Below, in pieces: positions 1 to 5,717 of a DNA stretch of 10,882 nucleotides; positions within the stretch are counted from its first letter, which is position 1; every line of letters starts with the position of its first letter. The notes below the pieces were generated by a model. That model was not told the DNA's origin and did not search any database. It saw nothing but the letters and a program-made list of their open reading frames with translations. The position numbers were made by a program, and so were the translations under genes. Source of the stretch: an uncultured Sphingorhabdus sp. (lineage in GTDB: Bacteria; Pseudomonadota; Alphaproteobacteria; Sphingomonadales; Sphingomonadaceae); assembly GCA_937873665.1 (NCBI GenBank), contig CALMYW010000003.1:1-10882 (forward strand), written 5' to 3'.

Positions 1-187
1 GCGAGATCCGCTGCGCGTGGAACTCGCGCGGTGTGGCGCGATGGGCGAAGCCGGTGGGCGCGATCCGTCCTGCCTTCACGCCTGGGCCGAAAACCGTCGC
101 CGCTTCCTGGGCCAGCCCGCGCCGGTCGCGTCCCCGCAGCCGACCGCTCCAACCCCGTCCATACCAGACCAGAACGGGAGCCGCTGA
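1..187 (+). CDS. trbK-alt: TrbK-alt, putative entry exclusion protein (C-terminal part, 5' end outside window)
   Basis: The frame beginning at base 2 is open for 61 codons and ends with TGA at 185-187, one base before the trbL start codon. The visible protein contains the pattern LARCGAMGEAGGRDPSCLHA followed by WAENRRRFLG, then a proline/alanine-rich tail. Two cysteines 13 residues apart, the alanine/glycine stretch between them, and the Trp plus Arg-rich motif are what I know from the short TrbK-alt proteins between trbJ and trbL in alphaproteobacterial trb operons. These are annotated as putative entry exclusion proteins, meaning they would stop a donor from receiving another copy of the same element; for the alt form this role is mostly assigned by position. 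The N-terminus, usually a membrane or signal segment, is outside the window. The other frames here have competing open stretches, but only this one gives a recognisable protein and ends at the right place. Confidence 0.8.
   Translation, partial: RDPLRVELARCGAMGEAGGRDPSCLHAWAENRRRFLGQPAPVASPQPTAPTPSIPDQNGSR
176..180 (+). promoter_or_regulatory. Ribosome binding site of trbL
   Basis: GGGAG lies 8 bases before the ATG at 189. It fixes the trbL start there rather than at an in-frame ATG 156 bases upstream, inside trbK-alt. The site lies in the last codons of trbK-alt, so translation of the two genes is probably coupled. Confidence 0.75.
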
Positions 188-188
188 G

Positions 189-1541
189 ATGCAGGGCGCC
201 GGCGTCATCGACCATTTCCTGGATGTCTTCACCCGCTATATCGACAGCGGCTTCGGCCTGCTGCGCCCCGAAGTGGCGTTCATCGCGACCACGCTGATCG
301 TCATCGACGTGACGCTGGCGGCGCTGTTCTGGTCGTGGGGCGCCGATGAGGACATCATCGCGCGACTGGTCAAGAAGACGTTGTTTGTCGGCGTGTTCGC
401 CTACATCATCGGCAACTGGAACAACCTCGCCCGCATCGTCTTCGAGAGCTTCGCCGGTCTCGGGCTGAAGGCGTCAGGCACGGGGTTCACCACCGCCGAT
501 CTCCTGCGCCCCGGCAAGGTCGCGCAGACCGGCCTCGACGCCGCCCGGCCGCTGCTCGATTCCATCTCCGACCTGATGGGCTGGGTCTCGTTCTTCGAGA
601 ACTTCATCCAGATCGCCTGCCTGATGTTCGCCTGGGCGCTGATCCTGCTCGCCTTCTTCATCCTCGCCATCCAGCTCTTCGTCACCCTGATCGAGTTCAA
701 GCTGACGACGCTCGCCGGCTTCGTGCTGATCCCGTTCGGCCTGTTCGGCAAATCCGCCTTCATGGCCGAGCGCGTCCTCGGCAACGTCATCTCGTCGGGC
801 ATCAAAGTCCTGGTGCTCGCCGTCATCATCGGCATCGGCTCGACCCTGTTCTCCGAGTTCACCGCCGGCTTCAACGGCGCGACTCCCTCGATCGACGACG
901 CCATGACCATCGTGCTCGCGGCCCTGGCACTGCTGGGCTTGGGCATCTTCGGCCCCGGCATCGCCAACGGTCTCGTTTCCGGCGGCCCGCAGCTTGGTGC
1001 GGGCGCGGCGGTCGGCACGGGTCTCGCCGCCGGTGGCATGGTCGCGGCGGGTGCAGCGACTGTCGGCGCCGTGGCATCGGGTGGAGCTGCCCTTGCCGGA
1101 GGCGCTGCCGCTGCCGCCCGTGGCGGGGCCACCCTCGCGGGGGGCGCGTCCCCCGCCTACAGCCTTGGCGCGGCCGGCCAGTCCGGCGCATCCGGCGTTG
1201 CCTCCGGTCTTGGCAATGTCGCATCGACCGGCGCATCGAAAGCCGGCTCTGCCATCGCCAGCCCATTCCGGCGTGCCGCCGCCTCGATGCGCGAGAGCTT
1301 TGAAGCGGGTGGCCGCGCCGTATGCGGTGATGCGGGCGCGGCCGAGGCAGATGCCAGCTCCGCCGCATCTGCACCCGCCGCCTCCGCCACGCCATCGTCC
1401 GCCGACAGCCCGCCCGCCTGGGCCAAACGCATGAAGCGCGGCCAGCAGATGACGCATGGCGTCCAGGCCGCTGCCCACGCCGTCAAATCCGGCGATGCCC
1501 ATGGCGGCGGCTCTTCCGTCAACCTCTCCGAAAGCGACTGA
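189..1541 (+). CDS. trbL: TrbL, P-type conjugative transfer inner-membrane protein
   Basis: This 450-residue polytopic membrane protein belongs to the TrbL/VirB6 family and forms part of the inner-membrane channel of the P-type conjugation machine. Hydrophobic segments are visible at about residues 28-50, 64-78, 139-165, 172-187, 203-222 and 238-262. A long Ala/Gly-rich, low-complexity stretch (about 265-400) follows. The C-terminal motif PPAWAKRMKRGQQMTHGVQA (409-428), then a Gly/Ser tail, is typical of alphaproteobacterial TrbL. The start at 189 is chosen because a Shine-Dalgarno sequence precedes it, it follows the trbK-alt stop by one base, and family members begin near the MQGAGVIDHFLDVF stretch. 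The operon continues into trbF after two bases. Very high GC in the Ala/Gly region creates long open frames on the other strand that are not genes. Confidence 0.95.
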   Translation: MQGAGVIDHFLDVFTRYIDSGFGLLRPEVAFIATTLIVIDVTLAALFWSWGADEDIIARLVKKTLFVGVFAYIIGNWNNLARIVFESFAGLGLKASGTGFTTADLLRPGKVAQTGLDAARPLLDSISDLMGWVSFFENFIQIACLMFAWALILLAFFILAIQLFVTLIEFKLTTLAGFVLIPFGLFGKSAFMAERVLGNVISSGIKVLVLAVIIGIGSTLFSEFTAGFNGATPSIDDAMTIVLAALALLGLGIFGPGIANGLVSGGPQLGAGAAVGTGLAAGGMVAAGAATVGAVASGGAALAGGAAAAARGGATLAGGASPAYSLGAAGQSGASGVASGLGNVASTGASKAGSAIASPFRRAAASMRESFEAGGRAVCGDAGAAEADASSAASAPAASATPSSADSPPAWAKRMKRGQQMTHGVQAAAHAVKSGDAHGGGSSVNLSESD

Positions 1542-1543
1542 CC

Positions 1544-2227
1544 ATGTTCAAGCGACCTTCCACCCACTACGGCAAATCCCCCGAACCCGAGACGCCCTAT
1601 CAGCGCGCCGCCCAGGTCTGGGACGACCGCATCGGCTCGGCCCGTGTACAGGCGAAGAACTGGCGGCTGATGGCCTTCGGCTCGCTGGCGCTCTCCGCCG
1701 CTCTCTCGGCCGGACTGTTCTGGCAGTCGATGAACGGTTCGATCGTGCCATGGGTGGTGCAGGTCGATCGGCTTGGACAGGCGCAGGCGATTGCGCCCGC
1801 TACCGCCGACTATCAGCCGAACGACGCGCAGATCGCCTTCTACCTCGCGCGGTTCATCGAGCAGGTCCGGGGCATTCCGGCCGACGCCATCATCGTGCGG
1901 CAGAACTGGCTGCGCGCCTATGACTTCACCACGCAGGCCGGCGCGCTGGCGCTCAACGACTATGCGCGCTCGAACGATCCGTTCGCCAAGGTCGGCAAGA
2001 GCCAAGTCGCGGTCGAGGTGTCATCGGTCATCCGCGCCTCGCCATCGAGCTTCCGCGTCGCCTGGATCGAGCGCCGCTATCAGGACGGTTCGCTCGCCAG
2101 CACCGAACGCTGGTCCGCGATCCTCACCGTCGCCGTGCAGCCGCCCCGCGATGCCGACACGCTGCGGAAGAACCCGCTGGGAATCTACATCAACGCCATC
2201 AACTGGTCGAAGGAGCTTGGACAATGA
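1544..2227 (+). CDS. trbF: TrbF, VirB8-like conjugal transfer protein
   Basis: This 227-residue bitopic inner-membrane protein of the TrbF/VirB8 family is an assembly factor of the conjugation type IV secretion system. A cytoplasmic N-terminus (1-41) carries the family-typical YQRAAQVWDDRIGSARVQAK stretch. One membrane segment lies at about 42-60, followed by a periplasmic NTF2-like domain (about 70-222) with WVVQVD at 70-75 and RWSAILTV followed by NPLGIYI near the end. The start follows the trbL stop by two bases. No strong Shine-Dalgarno sequence is visible, so translation is probably coupled to trbL. The stop overlaps the trbG start in an ATGA. Confidence 0.96.
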   Translation: MFKRPSTHYGKSPEPETPYQRAAQVWDDRIGSARVQAKNWRLMAFGSLALSAALSAGLFWQSMNGSIVPWVVQVDRLGQAQAIAPATADYQPNDAQIAFYLARFIEQVRGIPADAIIVRQNWLRAYDFTTQAGALALNDYARSNDPFAKVGKSQVAVEVSSVIRASPSSFRVAWIERRYQDGSLASTERWSAILTVAVQPPRDADTLRKNPLGIYINAINWSKELGQ

Positions 2228-3252
2228 CACCGACCTTCCGCAAAGCTGGGAGGCCGGCTTTCCGCAATGCCTCACTCGCGGCTTTCCTGCTTTCCGCTTC
2301 CGCCCTCGCGGGCTGCGCGGGGCACACCCCACCGCCGGAGATTTCCTATGACGATGCGGCTCCGGCCGTCATCGCCGCCGATCCGCCCAAGCCCGTGCAG
2401 GTCGTCGAGCTGCCCAGGCCGCTGCCGCTTCCCGGCCAGTTGAAACCGGTCGGCAAGGACGGCAAGCCCGAGCCAGAAGCCGCCGATCCGACCGTGCGCG
2501 TCAACCAGGCCAATGCCGCCGCGCGGATGCAGCCGGTGCGTAACGGCTTCATCAATTCGATGCAGGTCTATCCCTTCGTCGATGGCGCGCTCTATCAGGT
2601 CTATGCCTCGCCGGGGCAGATCACCGACATTTCGCTCCAGCCCGGAGAACAGCTCGTCGGCTCCGGTCCCGTCGCCGCCGGCGATACCGTGCGTTGGATC
2701 ATCGGCGATACGGAGAGCGGCACGGGCGCTGCGAAGGTCGTGCATATCCTGGTGAAGCCCACGCGCGCCGAGTTGATGACCAATCTCGTCATCAACACCG
2801 ATAGGCGCACCTATCACATGGAACTGCGCTCGACGCCTTCGACCTATATGGCGTCGGTGTCCTGGCAATATCCGCAGGACCAGCTCATCGCGCTGCGCCG
2901 CCAGAACAGCCAAGCCGAGGCCCAGCAACCGGTTGCCAACGGCATCGATCTCTCCCGCGTCAACTTCCGTTACGACGTGTCGGGCGACCGCGCGCCGTGG
3001 CGGCCGCTCCGCGCATTCGACGACGGCCGGCAGGTGTTCATCGAGTTTCCGCGCGGGATCGGCCAGGGCGAAATGCCGCCGCTGTTCGTCGTCGGGCCGG
3101 AGGGCGCGACTTCCGAACTGGTGAACTACCGGGTGCGCGGCAACTACATGATCGTGGACCGGCTGTTCGCCGCTGCCGAACTGCGCTTCGGGGCCGATAA
3201 GAACCAGAAGCGCGTGCGCATCTCCCGGACTGACGGGAGGCCGGCGTCGTGA
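2224..3252 (+). CDS. trbG: TrbG, VirB9-like outer-membrane-associated lipoprotein
   Basis: This 342-residue protein of the TrbG/VirB9/CagX family would form, with TrbI and a small lipoprotein, the outer-membrane core complex of the transfer channel. The N-terminus is basic (RKAGRPAFR), then hydrophobic, and ends in the lipobox ALAGC. The cysteine is residue 31, so the protein is predicted to be lipidated by signal peptidase II. A proline-rich linker follows to about residue 85. The N-terminal VirB9 domain includes VYPFVDGALYQVYASPGQIT and PGEQLVGSGPVAAGDTVRWI. The C-terminal beta-sandwich starts near the FRYDVSGDRAPWRP stretch. AAGGAG at 2210-2215 lies 8 bases before the ATG, which overlaps the trbF stop in ATGA. 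The stop overlaps the trbI GTG start in GTGA. Confidence 0.96.
   Translation: MTPTFRKAGRPAFRNASLAAFLLSASALAGCAGHTPPPEISYDDAAPAVIAADPPKPVQVVELPRPLPLPGQLKPVGKDGKPEPEAADPTVRVNQANAAARMQPVRNGFINSMQVYPFVDGALYQVYASPGQITDISLQPGEQLVGSGPVAAGDTVRWIIGDTESGTGAAKVVHILVKPTRAELMTNLVINTDRRTYHMELRSTPSTYMASVSWQYPQDQLIALRRQNSQAEAQQPVANGIDLSRVNFRYDVSGDRAPWRPLRAFDDGRQVFIEFPRGIGQGEMPPLFVVGPEGATSELVNYRVRGNYMIVDRLFAAAELRFGADKNQKRVRISRTDGRPAS
3235..3240 (+). promoter_or_regulatory. Ribosome binding site supporting the GTG start of trbI
   Basis: GGGAGG lies 8 bases before the GTG at 3249, inside the last codons of trbG. It supports a GTG start that overlaps the trbG stop codon. Confidence 0.75.
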
Positions 3253-4505
3253 GCGAGAATGATCCCGACAAGAAAGAAGACCGCGAGTCAGAGGCTGGGC
3301 ATCCTGTCGAGCCGGCTGAGGACGACGCCCGCCCGCTGACCGGCGAGCCGGTCGCACCCATGCGGTTGCGGCCCGAGCCGCCGCGCGTCACCCGTTTGTC
3401 GCGCAAGGTGCTCGCCGGTCTCGGTCTTGCCGCCAGTATGGGTGTAGGCGGGGCGCTCATCTATGCGCTCCAGACCCGTCATGGCGGCGATCAGGGTCAG
3501 GAACTGATCTCGACCGACAACCGCACCACGCCCGATGGCCTCGCCGGACTACCCAAGGACTATAGCGGCGTTCCAAAGCTCGGCCCGCCGCTGCCCGGCG
3601 ATCTCGGCCGCCCGATCCTCAACGCGCAAAATGCCGGCCAGACCGTGCCGACGCCGGGGATCGCCACCCCGTCGGGACCTGTCGGACCGACACCGGAGGA
3701 ACAGCGCCGGGCGCAAGAACTGGAATCGGCGCGGACGGCGCGGCTGTTCGCCGCCACCGAGACGCGGCCGGTGAACACCGCCACGACGCCGACCACCGCG
3801 ACCGTGTCGCAACCCGATCTCGCCAGCCTCGGCCTCGCGCCGCAGCCGGCAACGCCCACGGCGCAGGATCGGCAACTCGCCTTCCTCAACCAGACCCCCG
3901 ACAAGCGAACCGTATCGCCCGATCGCGTCGCTGCGCCCGCATCGAAAAATGTGCTTCAGGCCGGCGCGGTGATCGCCGCCGCGCTCATCACCGGCATCCA
4001 CTCCGATCTGCCCGGCCAGATCACCGCGCAGGTGACGGAGAACATCTACGATAGCCCCACGGGGAAGATCCTGCTCGTGCCGCAGGGCACGCGCGTCATC
4101 GGCCAGTATGACAGCGGCGTCGGCTTTGGGCAGCGCCGCATCCTGCTCGTCTGGAACCGGCTGATCTTCCCGAACGGGCGCTCGATCGTGCTGGAACGCC
4201 AGCCCGGTGCGGACGCAGAGGGTTATGCCGGGCTGGAGGATGGCGTCGATTACCATTGGGGCGAACTGTTCAGGGCCGCGGCCTTGTCCACGCTGCTCAG
4301 CGTCGGCGCAGAATCTGGTTCGTCGAGCGGCGAAAGCGACATTGTGCGGGCCCTGCGTAACGGCGCATCGAACAGCATCAGCCAGACCGGCCAGCAGATC
4401 GTCCAGCGCCAGCTCAATATCGCACCGACGCTCACCATCCGGCCGGGCTTCCCCGTCCGCGTGATCGTCACGCGCGATCTTGTCCTCGAACCTTACGGAG
4501 GATGA
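3249..4505 (+). CDS. trbI: TrbI, VirB10-like conjugal transfer protein
   Basis: This 418-residue protein of the TrbI/VirB10 family spans the envelope and links the inner-membrane energisers of the conjugation channel to the outer-membrane core. A charged cytoplasmic N-terminus (1-50) is followed by a single membrane segment at about 53-74 (VLAGLGLAASMGVGGALIYA), a proline/threonine-rich periplasmic stretch (about 80-230), and the VirB10 C-terminal domain (about 234-415). Recognisable stretches in that domain are LQAGAVIAAALITGIHSDLP, IYDSPTGKILLVPQGTRVIG and RLIFPNGRSIVLERQPGADA. A hydrophobic helix at 341-353 (FRAAALSTLLSVG) is at the position of the VirB10 antenna. It starts with GTG overlapping the trbG TGA. 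The stop is one base before the DUF2274 start codon, so both share one transcript. Confidence 0.96.
   Translation: MSENDPDKKEDRESEAGHPVEPAEDDARPLTGEPVAPMRLRPEPPRVTRLSRKVLAGLGLAASMGVGGALIYALQTRHGGDQGQELISTDNRTTPDGLAGLPKDYSGVPKLGPPLPGDLGRPILNAQNAGQTVPTPGIATPSGPVGPTPEEQRRAQELESARTARLFAATETRPVNTATTPTTATVSQPDLASLGLAPQPATPTAQDRQLAFLNQTPDKRTVSPDRVAAPASKNVLQAGAVIAAALITGIHSDLPGQITAQVTENIYDSPTGKILLVPQGTRVIGQYDSGVGFGQRRILLVWNRLIFPNGRSIVLERQPGADAEGYAGLEDGVDYHWGELFRAAALSTLLSVGAESGSSSGESDIVRALRNGASNSISQTGQQIVQRQLNIAPTLTIRPGFPVRVIVTRDLVLEPYGG
4497..4501 (+). promoter_or_regulatory. Ribosome binding site of the DUF2274 gene
   Basis: GGAGG lies 5 bases before the ATG at 4507, in the last codons of trbI. It decides the start at 4507 over an in-frame TTG at 4480. 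Confidence 0.8.
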
Positions 4506-4506
4506 C

Positions 4507-4746
4507 ATGGCAAAGCTCAAACTCGGTCCCATCGCCGACGACAAGCCGGTCAAGGTGACGCTGGAACTGCCCGCCAGCCTGCATCGCGATCTTGGCACCT
4601 ATGCCGACATCCTCGCCCGCGAAGCCGGGCAGTCACCCGGCAATCCCGTCCGTCTGATCGTACCCATGCTGGAGCGATTCATGGCGACGGATCGCGGGTT
4701 CGCGAAGGCAAGGCGTTCGATGCCGCCGCCTGCGCAGGGACGTTGA
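4507..4746 (+). CDS. DUF2274 family small protein at the end of the trb operon
   Basis: This 79-residue protein begins MAKLKLGPIADDKPVKVTLE and matches my memory of DUF2274, a small family found almost always right after trbI in alphaproteobacterial conjugation clusters. Its function is not established. The segment VKVTLELPASLHRDLGTYAD looks like the strand and first helix of a ribbon-helix-helix DNA-binding fold, with a second helix around residues 56-72 (LIVPMLERFMATDRGFAKAR). An autoregulator or an accessory factor for the operon is therefore possible; this is inference. The start follows the trbI stop by one base and has a perfect GGAGG. The last 68 bases overlap the end of the convergent LysR gene. 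Confidence 0.88.
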   Translation: MAKLKLGPIADDKPVKVTLELPASLHRDLGTYADILAREAGQSPGNPVRLIVPMLERFMATDRGFAKARRSMPPPAQGR

Positions 4747-5644
4747 TCCCGGAAGACTGATCCACTCGCGCCATTGAACGCGCGAGATCGAGCAGCCGCA
4801 GGAATGCCGGATTATCATTGCGCGATGCCCAGACGGCGCGGAACGGCAAAATCTCACCGACGATCGGGCGAAACACGACACCGGGAAACTGCGCGCCCGT
4901 GGTCGCTTCGCTGGTAACGGTGAGCCCGCGTCCGAGCGCCACGAGCTGCATCAGGTTGTCTCGTCCCACCGCCTGCTGCTGAATCTCGGGGTGGTGCCCG
5001 AGGTCGGCCAGACGCTGGACGAGATAATCGTGAATTTCTTCACCGGGCGCACTCTCGCTGACGAGAAAGGTCTCCCCAGCCAGATCACCGAAGCTGATTT
5101 CCCTGTCATCGGCATGAGCATGATGCGAAGGCAAGACCGCGAAGATGCGCTCCGACCAGAGGTGCTGGCTCTGGCAATCCGGCCAGCTCGTGAGCCCAGT
5201 CAAGAACGCAACGTCGAGTTGACGCTGCCGCACGGCGGCGACGTGTTCAGCGGGATTACCATCGGCAAAGCTCAGCTTCACCGCTTTGTGGCGCTGCCCG
5301 AAGGCTTGGAAGAGGTCAGCCAGAAAGCCAGAGGCCAGCGACGAAAAGATGCCGATTCGAACTTCGCCATCTTCCCCGCGGCCGATCGCAGACACTTCCG
5401 CTCGCGCCATCCCGATTTGCGACAGTGCCTTTCGACCGCGTTGAACGAATTGCCTGCCTGCTTGGGTGAGTTGCACGCCACCTGCCGATCGCGTGAACAA
5501 GGGGGCGCCAAGCCGATCTTCCAGATCACGAATTCGGCGGCTGATAGCTGATTCCTGTATGCCCAGTGCGGCAGCTGCTCGGCGAAAGCTACCGTGATCG
5601 GCAGCGGCAATCACATAACGAATGTGCCGAATTTCAAAGGGCAA
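4679..5644 (-). CDS. LysR-type transcriptional regulator
   Basis: This 321-residue protein has a LysR-type winged helix-turn-helix at about residues 5-64. GSFRRAAAALGIQESAISRR (18-37), followed by IRDLEDRLGAPLFTR, is the classic pattern. A periplasmic-binding-protein-like effector domain runs from about 93 to 295, with GEVRIGIFSSLASGF at its start, LDVAFLTG in the middle and ALGRGLTVTSEA near the hinge. The effector and targets cannot be read from the sequence. The start is TTG, backed by GGAG 8 bases upstream; no in-frame ATG exists before a stop codon at 5704-5702. The C-terminus is about 20 residues longer than usual and is encoded in the tail-to-tail overlap with the DUF2274 gene. A LysR gene in this convergent position after DUF2274 is, as I recall, frequent in sphingomonad trb clusters, so it probably belongs to the transfer module. 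It is, however, on the same strand as the defence genes and only 73 bases downstream, so readthrough from them is possible. Confidence 0.95.
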   Translation of the reverse strand: MPFEIRHIRYVIAAADHGSFRRAAAALGIQESAISRRIRDLEDRLGAPLFTRSAGGVQLTQAGRQFVQRGRKALSQIGMARAEVSAIGRGEDGEVRIGIFSSLASGFLADLFQAFGQRHKAVKLSFADGNPAEHVAAVRQRQLDVAFLTGLTSWPDCQSQHLWSERIFAVLPSHHAHADDREISFGDLAGETFLVSESAPGEEIHDYLVQRLADLGHHPEIQQQAVGRDNLMQLVALGRGLTVTSEATTGAQFPGVVFRPIVGEILPFRAVWASRNDNPAFLRLLDLARSMARVDQSSGINVPAQAAASNALPSRTRDPSP

Positions 5645-5717
5645 CGCAGCAACTCCGCCTCTTCTCCGATTCGGGCCAATCGCCGTCTGCAGTTTGAGGA
5701 ATTAGGTAACTCTACTT
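5645..5717. other. Junction between the DUF499 gene and the LysR gene
   Basis: These 73 non-coding bases separate the putative defence genes from the conjugation-associated LysR gene. GC changes across it: the LysR side is about 60% and the 5701-5820 side about 46%. I see no clear terminator, promoter, direct repeat or attachment site, only a weak 5-bp inverted repeat (5667-5671 with 5678-5682) without a T-run. It is the likely left border of the cargo. Confidence 0.5.
5653..5656 (-). promoter_or_regulatory. Ribosome binding site supporting the TTG start of the LysR gene
   Basis: On the minus strand GGAG is followed by 8 bases and then TTG at 5644-5642. This is the only well-placed site in the open region after the upstream stop codon, and it gives the usual LysR N-terminal length. 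Confidence 0.6.

Noticed and set aside
33..188. In-frame extension of TrbL by 52 residues, starting at an ATG at 33
   Set aside because: The stretch overlaps trbK-alt, which reads well in another frame. It does not look like a TrbL N-terminus, and a good ribosome binding site precedes the ATG at 189.
401..1502. Long minus-strand open frames (243 and 342 codons) across trbL
   Set aside because: The products are Arg/Ala/Gly-rich and resemble nothing. They arise from the very GC-rich Ala/Gly coding of trbL, which is well supported on the plus strand.
5667..5682. Inverted repeat CGATT/AATCG as a terminator of the defence operon
   Set aside because: Only 5 base pairs with a 6-base loop and no T-run on either strand; too weak to call.
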